From: Pseudomonas sp. SLFW | GTDB lineage: Bacteria > Pseudomonadota > Gammaproteobacteria > Pseudomonadales > Pseudomonadaceae | Direction: 5' to 3' | Assembly (NCBI RefSeq): GCF_009905615.1 | Contig: NZ_JAAAKW010000001.1 | Span: 1 to 64,000, forward strand | Length of the DNA: 64,000 nucleotides | Shown here: piece after piece, positions 27,653 through 37,361 of the stretch | How the letters are laid out: each line of letters starts with the position of its first letter | How positions within the stretch are numbered: position 1 is the first letter of the stretch | Translations under genes and position numbers: made by a program | The notes under the pieces: generated by a model | What the model was told of the DNA's origin: nothing | Seen by the model: the letters and a program-made list of their open reading frames with translations, nothing else | Databases searched by the model: none

Positions 27653-30600
27653 TCAAGGGTTCAATGCCGTGTAGTTGCGTCGCCCCAGGCGCAGGATCAT
27701 CAAGCCGACGGAATCCGCATTCTTGAGCATGACCTGACTGCGTTTGTCGACATCGGCCAGAAAGACCGTCCGGGCCTCGTCAAGGGTCTTCGCGCCTGTG
27801 ATCCGCAAGATGCTCGAATACCCCAGCGCATCGTCGCGACGTACATCCCGCCAGTGACCGTCCTCTTCCTGCGTGAACAAATCCTTTTGGGGAGTGCGAT
27901 GCGAAAGCCGATAGTCCTGCATGCGTTCGATCTGCGCCCGCATGCGCACATTGGCTGCCGTATCCTCCCTGAGCAAGTCAGGGTAAGGCGCGTTGGACTC
28001 CAGGTAGGCGATGTCCTTGGTATCGAGCACCCAGTGCGACAACTCATGGATCAAGGTCGATGCCTGGAAATGCGGGGTTGTCTCGAAGCCCTCAAGCGCG
28101 GCGGCGGGTTTGAGCCGGAAACGCGGCGGGCGGAAGAAACGGTCCGTGAGAAACACCCGGTGCTGAGGGTCCATCGGAATGATGAACGCGGTCACATGCC
28201 CGCGCCCTGGCCGGTTGGTCCCGATCACGAAACGGGTTGACGAGAATGGCGACAACGAGGGGTCCATCACCCCATCCAGCAGCGCCTTGACGGCCACCTG
28301 CACCCGCGTCAACAGGGCCTGATCGGGGCTGGCCGTTCCGAAGAATTCGCCGACGATGCCGGCAACGCGCGTGTCGAGCGTACCGTCCGCCTGACGGGCA
28401 TTGAGGTTGTCGAGACAATTTTCCAAGTATTGCCTGGCGAGCGAATGGGCCTCGGCGATGCGCCTGGCACGGTAACGGTAGGCTTGACGGATCTCGGCCA
28501 TGCCGCTGGCCTCGATCACCATGCAGCCCTCGGCGCTGGCGGAGGAGGCGGTGTCAAGAAAGCGGGTGACGGCGCCCCCGCCGCCTCTGAGGCGCAGGTC
28601 CAGATCCAACTGCCAGCGCTGGTTGCTGTCCAGTACGATTTTCGGTCCCGGCGCGTTGTCTGAACCGACGATCATCCACTCGCCCCGTTCAGCCAACCGT
28701 TTGACTTGATAAACACGGCCGGCCACGACGGAATAAGGCGTTTCATCTTCCCTGTCGAAATACAGGTTGAGCAATTCGTCGTGACGCATTTCATTCAGCG
28801 CGACGTTTTGCGCCTCCAGCCCTTGAAGCCTGACGCGTTGTTCCGGCGTCAGGGTCGTCCGGCCCCAGGAAAAAGACGAAGTGGCCGCCTCTTCCTCCGC
28901 GACTTCTGCCAACGGAGCCGCTGCGCCCCCTTGAGGAGGTTCCTCCAGTGACTGTTGCCGAGCCGTCACCATCAGTCCCAGTGCCGAGGTGAACTCCGAC
29001 AACGCCTTCCCCCACCGATGCCGAGAAGCTGACACCGCAGAACTCCGGAACAGCGTGTGGCTCTGCCAGAGGGTGACCAGTGAAGCCAACTTGCTGGGGA
29101 GCAGCGTGAGGGCCTGACTGAGCGCCAGTGTGGCCAAAAACCTGCGACCTGCATCATCGGCCTGGGCGTTGGTCACCGAATTGGACGTGCCCATCGCCAC
29201 CAGCAGGTCCAGCGTGCCAGCGAACAACGTTTGCAACGCGTTACCTTTGATTTCGGCAATGTTCAGCGTGACAGGCCCAGGCGCGCGCACCGGCAGTTCA
29301 TTGAAGGCTTCAGTCGAAAACGGCAGATGCGGCTCGATGAAACCGCCGTGGGCGTAGCGGCGATGCACGTCCGGCGCCAAGCGCTCCAGCAGCAATAGCT
29401 GGAGGGATGCGTCCGTACGAATGGCGTTCAGCAGCGCCTCGCGATTGGCGTATTCACGGAACACGAACGCTTCGTGATAAACCGCATATAGCACCACAGG
29501 CCCGGCATCGGGTGCCGTCGGGCAGATTAGATAGACCCCGGTAACCGGATCGGGGGTCATGCCTTCGTCTGCCACCAACTGCAACTGGCTCAAGATGACC
29601 CACGTGCCACCGATCGGTTCGCGGGCGATGCCGTCGGGCATGTCCAGCACGCGGGCGATGAATTCATAGGCAGTGGCGCTGAGCTTGTCCTGGACCTTGT
29701 CCGGCAGCGCGACCGACATCAATGCCGAAGGCAACTGGCCAATGAACAGGCGCTGGCGCGCGGCATAGTGAGGCTCGGTGGGATTGAACGCATTGCGCAG
29801 CAAGGTGGTGTAGGCCGCGCCTACGTCCACGGACCTGACCAGCGAACGCAGGTAATCGGGCGTCAGCGCTGCGCCACGGTGAGACGGTCCGGTGTAATGC
29901 ACACTGAGCGCCGCGTCCTGAGCATCGACGAAGCGGTTGATCGCATAGTCGATCAGGGACTCAGTGCGCACCTCAGTGGCGGCAGGCACCCCCGAAGGCA
30001 ATTCACCGGTGGCGGGTAACGCCGTGACGTAGCGTCGCGACGTGACCGTGATCTGATCCGGGTCGAATGCCTCGGCGGGAAAATCCCGCTTCAAGGTTTC
30101 GGTCAGTCGTTGTCGCGCCAGATCCTGCAAGCTCGGGATGCCAAACAGGAAATCCCTGCCGTCGTCGCTGTTCTGGTAATAGCGTTTGAAGATGTTGTAG
30201 TAATCCACCAGTTCGGCGATCGACGCCTCGCTCACCCATGACGGCAGCATCGCTTCGAAAATGCTGTTGTCGATTCTCACCGACAGGCCGTCTAGCGACC
30301 CGATCAGCAGATCATCCAGTTCCGTCGCGCTCGCCAGGCGCGTGAACAGGCCGGCCTCGAAACGGCAACGTCGTGCTCGCCTGCACAACAGCTGCAGGTT
30401 TTGGTGCTGGCGGGTCATCATGCGGTCTTGCAACGCTCGCGACGTGTGACCGTCCAGACGCGTCAGCTCAATTCGGAAATCGCTGTCCGTCGCGTTCGAT
30501 AGCTTCGCCTGTAACGCACGACGATCCTCTTCACTCAGGAGCTGCAACCAGCGCTCGCGATCGTTTTGGACGTTGTACCGCACAGTGGCTTCCATGCGTT

Positions 30601-33019
30601 CGATCGACGCGAACTGACGCCAGCCGACCTCGCACGACCACAACAGCACCGGACTGTCGGGGTTCAGAGGCTGCCGGAGCACCAGCGTATCGCACAAAGA
30701 AGCCGCCGGTTGATCACCATGAGCGAACGACACCGAGTACGCTTCCGTCACAGGAACGCCCAACGCAAGACGCAGACCACGAATCGGGCGATCCAGCACC
30801 TGCCGAACCAGGGTCACCGCGGTGCTGTCGATCCTGGCTTGACGCTTGGCCAGAGACAAGTCCAGGCGAATCGCATCATCGCGAGTGCTTAGCGCAACCT
30901 GGTCCGGCGTCGAGTGTTGATCATCTTTGCGCTGCACACCGAGCCTGGACTGTTTGAAGGCCTCGACGTATCGCTGATCGAACGCCCTAAGCCCTTCGGT
31001 GAGCAAGTGATTGATCAGGTCGGTTTCCAGCGCCCCCATCGAGACCATCGCATCGACCTTGAGACGGGTACTGCGGTGCATCGCCGCGGAGCGGTGGCCA
31101 CTCACGCATTCAAGCAGCAACGAAACCAGGTCCAGCGTGACCACATGCAGTGATTCACTGACCGATACGCTGTGCCCTTCCACATCGGAGGTGTCCGCCG
31201 GTCCCGATTCCAGCCACTGAGCCTTGAACGATTGCGCAGGCAGGTAGCCGTCGAACAGCACGCACAGATACCGCTGCAGCGTATGACTGGCCGACTGGAT
31301 CAGCACATTGTCCAGCTGTTGCAGGCGCCCGGCCCGCGCGTCGAAAGCCTGGGCATACTCGACCCAAGAGGCCCTCAGGGAGCGCACGGGGACGGGCGTT
31401 TCGTCTTCTTTATCAGCAGGCTCTGGCGCGGGCTCGGTCAGTTCGCCGGCCGGGACAGGTTCGGATGAGTTGACCGCTTCGCTCACCTGAGCGACAGGCT
31501 CCGGGGCCGCTTCGATGACCGGCACGATCATCGGTTCGGCCGGCACCGTTGCCGCTTCGCGCTTAAGCCACGTTTGAGTGAAATCGGTCGAACTGCCCTC
31601 ACGCCAGCGCCCCGACCCGAACGCTAATTGCCGAGGGTCGAGCAACCCACGCACGTCCAGCGCATCATCGAGCATCGCCGTCAGTTGCTCCGAGGCGCAA
31701 GGCAGGCTCATGGCGAACGCTAGGTTGCGTGCCTGCAAGGCGATGATCGAGTCGACACGTTCAGCGCACAACGGCGTCAGGATTTCTTCCAGCTCGATCT
31801 CCAACGCCCCTGCCCTGTCGAGGACTGCTTGATCGGCCAACGCCAGGGCTGGTCGCAGCCGATCGCGCCCGGCCACCGTGGACAGGAACCCGGTCAATGT
31901 TGCCAGGTCGGCAAAATGCAGCAGCCGATGATCGGGAGAGAACCAGAGAATTTGCCCCTCGGCTCCGTTTGCGGGCTTGACCAGAAAGGTTGCGGCCAAC
32001 GGTGAGGCGGGGCCGTCTCCTGCCTTGAGCGACAAACGATGGCAGCGAAGATCACCGCCTACCGTTCCTGACGGCAGTTGCAACACCGGCAGCAGCGCAT
32101 TGAGCGTGTCCACGTGCAAGGTGCCATCGTTACGGTGGTCATACAGTTCGCGGCGCAAGCTAGCGACGAACGCCTCAATGGCCAGGGCGCGTCGGGTGGT
32201 CGGGCCGGACACCGTCGCGCGCCAGTAGGCCGTCAGCAATTCACGATGGCACGCCTCTAGCCCGGCCTGGGTCGCCGTGAAAGCCTGATGGAACAGCGCG
32301 CTGTCCGCCGTCGTCGCCAGCAATCCCCGGGTGTCGAGGAACCGACGCTCATAGCCGACATCCAGCGTGACCTTGCAGCTGTCGTCGAATGCCGCTTGCG
32401 CCAAGGTCTGAACCACCAGGTCTGGCTCGGCATCGCCGTCGTCGATGGGCGTGATCTGCAACACATGCGTCACCGGGTCGAGGGGCATGTGCGGCAGCAA
32501 GCGTTGCAGCTCCCGGCTCAGCGATGCAGTGGAGGCCTCCAGCAGCGAGGGGATCTGACTCAATTGCGTCGTCAGTTGCCCGACCGCCTCCACCTGCCGA
32601 TCGACGATAGCCAGCATTTGCGCCCTGAACGGGTCGCCTTCGATCTTTTCGTACTCGAACAGGGTGTCGGCGCCGCCGGCGAAACGTTCACGCAGGAGGG
32701 CCAGCAGCGCACGGCGATCCTCGAAGGCTTCGACGCCGTTCGCCAGGCTGAACAGATACACATGGGGATCGTCGGTCTGGCCATGGCTGAGCATCAACGT
32801 CGCGGTCAGCTCGAAGGGCCGTTGGGTGCCATCGCTGAACACCAGCCGATCCACCCTCAGCGGATCCGGGTCATCCTCGTCGGGATCGTGGGCCAGGCAT
32901 TGCAGCCATACGCGCTCGTCGGCCGTCAGGCGACGGGCTTGCGCAGCGTCATCCAGGCCATCGAGAAAGCGCTGCCTGAGCGAAGCCCGGTGGAAATAGT
33001 TGACGGTATTAATAGACAT
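27653..33019 (-). CDS. Giant toxin-like protein with C-terminal aspzincin-like metalloprotease motif (paralogue B)
   Basis: 1788 aa from the ATG at 33019, ribosome site AAAGGAG as in paralogue A. The two align along their length, for example VLDMPDG.AREPI, GMTPDPV.GVYLI, FREYA and HRRY.HGGFIEPHLPFS. HELSH (1658-1662, DNA 28034-28048) is followed by LDTKDIAYLE, keeping the aspzincin-like pattern. B carries roughly 90 extra residues in its N-terminal quarter (around 165-260) and a Glu/Pro-rich linker near 495-540 that A has in shorter form. No signal peptide or membrane helix is obvious. Each paralogue has its own upstream block, so they can be transcribed separately. Function as secreted toxins or effectors is inferred. 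Confidence 0.7.
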   Translation of the reverse strand: MSINTVNYFHRASLRQRFLDGLDDAAQARRLTADERVWLQCLAHDPDEDDPDPLRVDRLVFSDGTQRPFELTATLMLSHGQTDDPHVYLFSLANGVEAFEDRRALLALLRERFAGGADTLFEYEKIEGDPFRAQMLAIVDRQVEAVGQLTTQLSQIPSLLEASTASLSRELQRLLPHMPLDPVTHVLQITPIDDGDAEPDLVVQTLAQAAFDDSCKVTLDVGYERRFLDTRGLLATTADSALFHQAFTATQAGLEACHRELLTAYWRATVSGPTTRRALAIEAFVASLRRELYDHRNDGTLHVDTLNALLPVLQLPSGTVGGDLRCHRLSLKAGDGPASPLAATFLVKPANGAEGQILWFSPDHRLLHFADLATLTGFLSTVAGRDRLRPALALADQAVLDRAGALEIELEEILTPLCAERVDSIIALQARNLAFAMSLPCASEQLTAMLDDALDVRGLLDPRQLAFGSGRWREGSSTDFTQTWLKREAATVPAEPMIVPVIEAAPEPVAQVSEAVNSSEPVPAGELTEPAPEPADKEDETPVPVRSLRASWVEYAQAFDARAGRLQQLDNVLIQSASHTLQRYLCVLFDGYLPAQSFKAQWLESGPADTSDVEGHSVSVSESLHVVTLDLVSLLLECVSGHRSAAMHRSTRLKVDAMVSMGALETDLINHLLTEGLRAFDQRYVEAFKQSRLGVQRKDDQHSTPDQVALSTRDDAIRLDLSLAKRQARIDSTAVTLVRQVLDRPIRGLRLALGVPVTEAYSVSFAHGDQPAASLCDTLVLRQPLNPDSPVLLWSCEVGWRQFASIERMEATVRYNVQNDRERWLQLLSEEDRRALQAKLSNATDSDFRIELTRLDGHTSRALQDRMMTRQHQNLQLLCRRARRCRFEAGLFTRLASATELDDLLIGSLDGLSVRIDNSIFEAMLPSWVSEASIAELVDYYNIFKRYYQNSDDGRDFLFGIPSLQDLARQRLTETLKRDFPAEAFDPDQITVTSRRYVTALPATGELPSGVPAATEVRTESLIDYAINRFVDAQDAALSVHYTGPSHRGAALTPDYLRSLVRSVDVGAAYTTLLRNAFNPTEPHYAARQRLFIGQLPSALMSVALPDKVQDKLSATAYEFIARVLDMPDGIAREPIGGTWVILSQLQLVADEGMTPDPVTGVYLICPTAPDAGPVVLYAVYHEAFVFREYANREALLNAIRTDASLQLLLLERLAPDVHRRYAHGGFIEPHLPFSTEAFNELPVRAPGPVTLNIAEIKGNALQTLFAGTLDLLVAMGTSNSVTNAQADDAGRRFLATLALSQALTLLPSKLASLVTLWQSHTLFRSSAVSASRHRWGKALSEFTSALGLMVTARQQSLEEPPQGGAAAPLAEVAEEEAATSSFSWGRTTLTPEQRVRLQGLEAQNVALNEMRHDELLNLYFDREDETPYSVVAGRVYQVKRLAERGEWMIVGSDNAPGPKIVLDSNQRWQLDLDLRLRGGGGAVTRFLDTASSASAEGCMVIEASGMAEIRQAYRYRARRIAEAHSLARQYLENCLDNLNARQADGTLDTRVAGIVGEFFGTASPDQALLTRVQVAVKALLDGVMDPSLSPFSSTRFVIGTNRPGRGHVTAFIIPMDPQHRVFLTDRFFRPPRFRLKPAAALEGFETTPHFQASTLIHELSHWVLDTKDIAYLESNAPYPDLLREDTAANVRMRAQIERMQDYRLSHRTPQKDLFTQEEDGHWRDVRRDDALGYSSILRITGAKTLDEARTVFLADVDKRSQVMLKNADSVGLMILRLGRRNYTALNP

Positions 33020-33077
33020 GAAAGCTCCTTTTCACGAAATGCCCAGGCCGGTGTTCACCGGCCATGGGCCACATGCC

Positions 33078-33136
33078 AAGGAGCGTAGGGAGAAACCTCG
33101 CACGCCCTGCGCTACATAATGCTGTGCACGCAGGCG
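33078..33136 (-). promoter_or_regulatory. Conserved upstream block of paralogue B
   Basis: Second copy of the block described at 27535-27594, 59 nt before the start codon. Elements GGAGCGTAGGGAGAAA, GCCCTGCG, TACATAA and GCTGT are kept. Between block and ATG it differs, containing a separate GGCCGGTG-7-type hairpin (around 33048-33066). Confidence 0.65.
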
Positions 33137-33178
33137 GATATCTCAGATTCACTGACGCCAGCGCGGGCGAGCCGATCG

Positions 33179-34033
33179 CTACAGGGCCAGCGCAAAAAAC
33201 GCCTGGATCAATCGCAGTTCCCGTCGCCGGGCCAGGCAACTGATGAAATGCTGATTCACCAATCCCTCCCCCACCAGCGGCACCGCCACCACGCGCGGGT
33301 CGTGGCTGACTTCGACCGACGACACGATGCCGATGCCAAGGTCCGCCGCCACCGCTTCCGTCACCGCCTCACGACTGTCCAGCTCCAGTAACACCCGTGG
33401 ATTGACCTCGACCAAAGCGCACGCCGCATCGAAGGTCTTGCGGGTCACCGAGGTCGATTCGCGCAGCACCATGATCCGCCGATCCAGACGCCCAACCGCG
33501 ATCTCGATCTCATTCGCCCATTCATGCCCGACCGGCAATAACGCGCAGATCCGCGACTGGGTCAGGTTCTCCACATGCAAGCCCTTGCGCGATTCCACCT
33601 CGGTCAACACCGCCACATCGGCATGTTCCGAAACCAGCGCGGCCAAGGTGTCCTGAGCATTGCCCAAGCGCAGATTGACCGTGATCCCCGGAAATTTCGC
33701 CCGCAGCCGAGCCAACATGGGCATCACCAAGTGCGGCCCATCCGCCACAACTTCCAGACGCCCCGTCAACAATTCACGATGGGCCTCCAACAGCGCTTCG
33801 GCTTCCTCGGCCATGCCGAACATCGCACGGGTGATCGCCGCGAGTTTCACCCCCTCTTCCGTCAATTCGACCCGCCGCGCCGTGCGCCGCAGCAGGGTGA
33901 TCTGGTAGCGATCTTCCAGCGCCTTCACGTGCCCGGTCACAGCAGGCTGGCTGATGAACAGGCGCGCGGCTGCGCGGGTGAAGCTGCCTTCGCGGGCCAC
34001 GGCGTCGAAGGCGCGCAGTTGAAAGAGGTTCAT
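33179..34033 (-). CDS. LysR-type regulator of 2-aminoethylphosphonate genes
   Basis: 284 aa. The N-terminal helix-turn-helix (residues 3-60, LRAFDAVAREGSFTRAAARLFISQPAVTGHVKALE) is a textbook LysR DNA-binding domain, followed by a substrate-binding domain. It is divergent from phnW with 103 bases between starts, the usual arrangement for a LysR activator of the neighbouring operon, so it probably senses 2-aminoethylphosphonate or phosphonoacetaldehyde and activates phnWX (inference from position). The shared intergenic holds AT-rich stretches near 34050-34085 suited to a LysR box. Confidence 0.88.
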   Translation of the reverse strand: MNLFQLRAFDAVAREGSFTRAAARLFISQPAVTGHVKALEDRYQITLLRRTARRVELTEEGVKLAAITRAMFGMAEEAEALLEAHRELLTGRLEVVADGPHLVMPMLARLRAKFPGITVNLRLGNAQDTLAALVSEHADVAVLTEVESRKGLHVENLTQSRICALLPVGHEWANEIEIAVGRLDRRIMVLRESTSVTRKTFDAACALVEVNPRVLLELDSREAVTEAVAADLGIGIVSSVEVSHDPRVVAVPLVGEGLVNQHFISCLARRRELRLIQAFFALAL

Positions 34034-34136
34034 GAATCGGCCTGACTTATAGTTCGGATAACAACAAGCAATTTGATTGATAGCCGTCCGATCGTCAACG
34101 TAGCCCCATCACGTCCTGACACTGCGAGGCCCCATC
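34034..34136. promoter_or_regulatory. Divergent lysR / phnW promoter region
   Basis: 103-base gap between divergent starts. It contains TAGTTCGGATAAC and CAATTTGATTGATAG, AT-rich segments in which a T-N11-A type LysR site could lie. No single operator can be fixed from sequence alone. Confidence 0.45.
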
Positions 34137-35246
34137 ATGAGCAACACCGCACCCATTTTGCTGACACCCGGCCCGTTGACCACGTCCGCCCGCACCCGGC
34201 AAGCAATGATGGTCGATTGGGGTTCGTGGGACGAACGCTTTAATGCCCTGACCGCCAACGTCTGTTCGCAATTGCTGGACATCCTCAACGGCCACGGCAC
34301 CCATCGCTGCGTACCGCTTCAGGGCAGTGGCACCTTCGCCGTCGAAGCCGCCATCGGTACGCTCGTGCCTCGCGATGGCAAGGTGCTGGTGCTGATCAAC
34401 GGCGCGTACGGCAAACGACTGGCAAAGATTTGCGACGTGCTGGGCCGAGCGTTTTGCACCTTCGAAACCCCGGAAGACCAGCCCACCACGGCCGCCGATG
34501 TCGAAGCGATGTTGCGAGCTGATTCACGTATCACCCATGTCGCGCTGATTCATTGCGAAACCAGCACCGGCATCCTCAACCCGCTGCCGGCGATTGCGGA
34601 GGTCGTCGCTCACCACGGCAAACGGCTGATCATCGATGCCATGAGTTCATTCGGCGCGCTGCCAGTGGACGCCGCTGCAATCCCGTTCGACGCGTTGATA
34701 GCCGCTTCGGGCAAATGCCTGGAGGGCGTGCCGGGGATGGGCTTCGTCTTTGTCCGCGACGAAACGCTGGATGCCGCAGCGGGCCATTCGCCCTCGCTGG
34801 CGCTGGACTTGCACGACCAGTACGCCTACATGGCCAAGACCGGGCAATGGCGTTTCACCCCGCCAACCCACGTGGTCGCGGCGCTGCACGAAGCCCTGCT
34901 GCAATACCGGGAAGAAGGCGGCCTGCCCGCGCGCAATGCTCGCTACACCGCCAACTGCAAAACGCTGCTGGACGGCATGGCCAGACTGGGCGTGCGCAGT
35001 TTTCTCGCGGCCGACATCCAGGCGCCGATCATCGCCACGTTCCACGCCCCACGCGATGCCCGTTATCAATTCAAGGATTTCTACGAGCGGGTCAAGGCCA
35101 AGGGTTTCATCCTTTATCCGGGCAAGCTGACCCAGGTCGAGACCTTTCGCGTCGGCTGCATCGGCGACGTGGACGCCCGAGGTATGCAGGCTGCCGTCGA
35201 TGCCATCGGCGACGTGCTGCGGGAAATGGAGGTGCTGGACATCTGA
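34137..35246 (+). CDS. phnW: 2-aminoethylphosphonate--pyruvate transaminase
   Basis: 369 aa, PLP-dependent class V aminotransferase converting 2-aminoethylphosphonate and pyruvate to phosphonoacetaldehyde and alanine. N-terminal [25 protein letters not shown] is diagnostic; [11 protein letters not shown], the PLP-contacting Asp167 in [13 protein letters not shown] and the Schiff-base lysine Lys193 in [14 protein letters not shown] follow. phnX comes 54 nt later on the same strand, giving the complete PhnWX route to acetaldehyde and phosphate. No phosphonate transporter genes are adjacent. Confidence 0.96.
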   Translation: MSNTAPILLTPGPLTTSARTRQAMMVDWGSWDERFNALTANVCSQLLDILNGHGTHRCVPLQGSGTFAVEAAIGTLVPRDGKVLVLINGAYGKRLAKICDVLGRAFCTFETPEDQPTTAADVEAMLRADSRITHVALIHCETSTGILNPLPAIAEVVAHHGKRLIIDAMSSFGALPVDAAAIPFDALIAASGKCLEGVPGMGFVFVRDETLDAAAGHSPSLALDLHDQYAYMAKTGQWRFTPPTHVVAALHEALLQYREEGGLPARNARYTANCKTLLDGMARLGVRSFLAADIQAPIIATFHAPRDARYQFKDFYERVKAKGFILYPGKLTQVETFRVGCIGDVDARGMQAAVDAIGDVLREMEVLDI

Positions 35247-35300
35247 GCCTCACTCCTTTGTTTTTAACCCTGAATTCGCCACGACGTAAAGGATTGACCG

Positions 35301-36146
35301 ATGAACTATAAGCACCCTACTCACCTGCAAGCAGCGATTCTGGACTGGGCAGGCACCGTCGTCGATTTCGGTTCATTCGCCCCGACGCAGATTTTCGTCG
35401 AGGCCTTTGCCGAGTTCGAGGTGCAAGTCTCCATCGAAGAAGCCCGCGGCCCCATGGGCATGGGCAAGTGGGACCACATTCGGACGCTGTGCGATCAATC
35501 ACCGATTGCCGAGCGTTACCGCAAGGTGTTCGGCCGCGTGCCCACAGACGAGGACGTGACGGCGATCTATGAACGCTTCATGCCGTTGCAAATCGAAAAA
35601 ATCGCCGAGCACTCGGCACTGATCCCCGGCGCGTTGGACACCCTCACCCGTCTGCGCCAGCAAGGAGTGAAAATCGGTTCCTGCTCGGGCTATCCGGCGG
35701 TGGTGATGAAAAAAGTCGTCGAACTGGCCGCGCAAAACGGTTACGTGGCCGACCACGTGGTCGCCACTGATGAAGTGCCAAACGGGCGCCCCTGGCCTGC
35801 TCAGGCGCTCGCTAACGTGATTGCATTGGGAATCGATGACGTGGCCGCGTGTGTCAAGGTCGACGACACCGTACCGGGGATTCTCGAAGGCCGACGTGCA
35901 GGAATGTGGACGGTGGCACTGCTCTGCTCGGGCAATGCGCTGGGCATGACGCACGAACAGTATCAAGCGCTGACACCCGAGAGGCTGGACGCCGAGCGCA
36001 CACGTATTCACGCATTGTTCGAAGGCTCACGCCCGCACTATCTCGTCGATACGATTAATGAGTTGCCCGAGGTGATCGCCGACATCAACCGGCGTCTGGC
36101 AAACGGGGAAATGCCGCAGAATCTCCGAGAACCCTGCACCCTGTAG
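35301..36146 (+). CDS. phnX: Phosphonoacetaldehyde hydrolase (phosphonatase)
   Basis: 281 aa HAD-superfamily enzyme cleaving the C-P bond of phosphonoacetaldehyde. Nucleophile Asp15 in [12 protein letters not shown]; Schiff-base lysine Lys56 in [11 protein letters not shown], the feature that separates phosphonatase from other HAD enzymes; [10 protein letters not shown] (motif II) and [13 protein letters not shown] (motif IV). Follows phnW with an AAAGGA ribosome site. The stop codon lies inside a perfect 14-bp inverted repeat (36142-36173). Confidence 0.96.
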   Translation: MNYKHPTHLQAAILDWAGTVVDFGSFAPTQIFVEAFAEFEVQVSIEEARGPMGMGKWDHIRTLCDQSPIAERYRKVFGRVPTDEDVTAIYERFMPLQIEKIAEHSALIPGALDTLTRLRQQGVKIGSCSGYPAVVMKKVVELAAQNGYVADHVVATDEVPNGRPWPAQALANVIALGIDDVAACVKVDDTVPGILEGRRAGMWTVALLCSGNALGMTHEQYQALTPERLDAERTRIHALFEGSRPHYLVDTINELPEVIADINRRLANGEMPQNLREPCTL

Positions 36147-36173
36147 CAGTCCGGCAAGCCGGACTGCTACAGA
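36142..36173. repeat. Perfect 14-bp inverted repeat between convergent genes
   Basis: CTGTAGCAGTCCGG, loop CAAG, then the exact complement. It overlaps the phnX stop codon and lies 12 bases from the stop of the convergent flavin reductase gene. Half of the element recurs at 19846-19860, so it is a dispersed repeat. It may serve as a bidirectional terminator although no T-run follows. Confidence 0.85.
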
Positions 36174-36184
36174 GGCTTCAGCTA

Positions 36185-36748
36185 TCAGGCCTTAAGCGTG
36201 CGCTCAACGTGCGCCGCAAATGCATCGATGATGGCCTGCAGGAACGGGCGGGTCTTCTCGCTCAGCTTGCCTTGCTCATCGAAGAACGTCCCGGCGTTGC
36301 CCAGATACGCCTCAGGTTGCTGCATGCACAGCACGTCGAGGAACACGAAGCTCTGGCGCAAATGCTGGTTCGCACCGAAACCACCGATGGCACCCGGCGA
36401 TACGCTCACCACGGCCGCAGGTTTGGCCTTGCCCCACGAGCTCTTGCCGTACGGACGCGAGCCCACGTCGATGGCGTTTTTCAGTGCACCGGGCACCGAG
36501 CGGTTGTACTCAGGGGTGACGAACAGGAAACCGTCGGCGCCCTGGAGCGACTGGCGGAATGCGGTGTAGGCGGCCGGGGGAGAATCGAGGTCGATGTCTT
36601 CGTTGTACAGCGGCAGGTCGCCGATTTCGACGATGCTCAGTTTCAGGCTGGGCGGTGCCAACTCTGCCAGTGCGCGGGCGACTTTGCGGTTAATGGAGTC
36701 TTTTCGCAAGCTGCCGACGATCACTGCAATGGTATGGGGCTGGCTCAT
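36185..36748 (-). CDS. NAD(P)H-dependent FMN reductase (ChrR/YieF-like)
   Basis: 187 aa flavodoxin-like fold. FMN phosphate loop GSLRKDSINRKVARAL (12-27), the LFVTPEYNRSVPGALKNAIDVGSRP segment and SVSPGAIGGFGANQHLR are characteristic of the ChrR/azoreductase family that reduces quinones, chromate and azo compounds by two-electron transfer. Cytosolic. It is monocistronic, with a 200-base upstream region that separates it from the divergent small hypothetical gene. Confidence 0.88.
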   Translation of the reverse strand: MSQPHTIAVIVGSLRKDSINRKVARALAELAPPSLKLSIVEIGDLPLYNEDIDLDSPPAAYTAFRQSLQGADGFLFVTPEYNRSVPGALKNAIDVGSRPYGKSSWGKAKPAAVVSVSPGAIGGFGANQHLRQSFVFLDVLCMQQPEAYLGNAGTFFDEQGKLSEKTRPFLQAIIDAFAAHVERTLKA

Positions 36749-36956
36749 GAAGCTGACCTTCTTCTGATGGAGGAGTGGACAGTTATAGATGAAAGATGCC
36801 GTTCAGTCCGCCCTGTTTTTTGGTTGCCACTCATCGAATCCGCCGATCTTCGTGGCGAATCTCGTCGCGTCCACACCTACCGTTGGTCGCGACTATTTTT
36901 TCCCTCAACGAAAACTCCCCCTCAAAACGGCGGTCTGAAAGGCTTGAGCGAGGAAG

Positions 36957-37274
36957 GTGCCTACAGATCCTACGGATTTGCCTTACGAGCGGACACGGAT
37001 TCACGGCGCGCAGTGGTACGATGCGAGCGAAAACGAGCAGTTATTTCCAGAGGTTACAAAGCAAATGGCTTCAGTTCTAGTTGGGCAATTTCATGCCAGA
37101 GATGCGGAAGGTCGCATCTACCCGGTGCATGAATTCCGCGAATCACAGCCCGACGAGGCTGACGGCAAGGAGCCCGTGTCCACCTATCGCCTGGCCATTG
37201 GCGACCGCGTGAACCACTTGGGTGGCGATGAATTCGAATTGGTGCAGTCAGGGATCAAACTCACCCGCACGTGA
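36957..37274 (+). CDS. Small hypothetical protein
   Basis: 105 aa if the GTG at 36957 is used; an internal ATG at 37065 (MASVLVGQFHARD) would give 69 aa. The GTG has AGGA only about 2 nt away, which is too close, whereas the ATG has AGAGG at a longer distance, so the start is undecided. Codon use looks like a real gene and the product is acidic and hydrophilic, with no signal peptide, membrane helix or motif I recognise. It lies between divergent and convergent neighbours, so it is probably monocistronic. Confidence 0.55.
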   Translation: MPTDPTDLPYERTRIHGAQWYDASENEQLFPEVTKQMASVLVGQFHARDAEGRIYPVHEFRESQPDEADGKEPVSTYRLAIGDRVNHLGGDEFELVQSGIKLTRT

Positions 37275-37361
37275 AGCAGCCACGAGCTTCGAGTGGTGAG
37301 CGGCAAGTTAAAAGCAGTGCGCGGTGTCTGGAAGTGCGTTGTTCAGCTTGAGGCTTGTAGC

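Noticed and set aside
22439..33019. Giant genes as Tc, RTX or two-partner-secretion toxins
   Set aside because: No GGxGxD repeats, no haemagglutinin-type N terminus, no RHS repeats and no adjacent secretion genes were seen.
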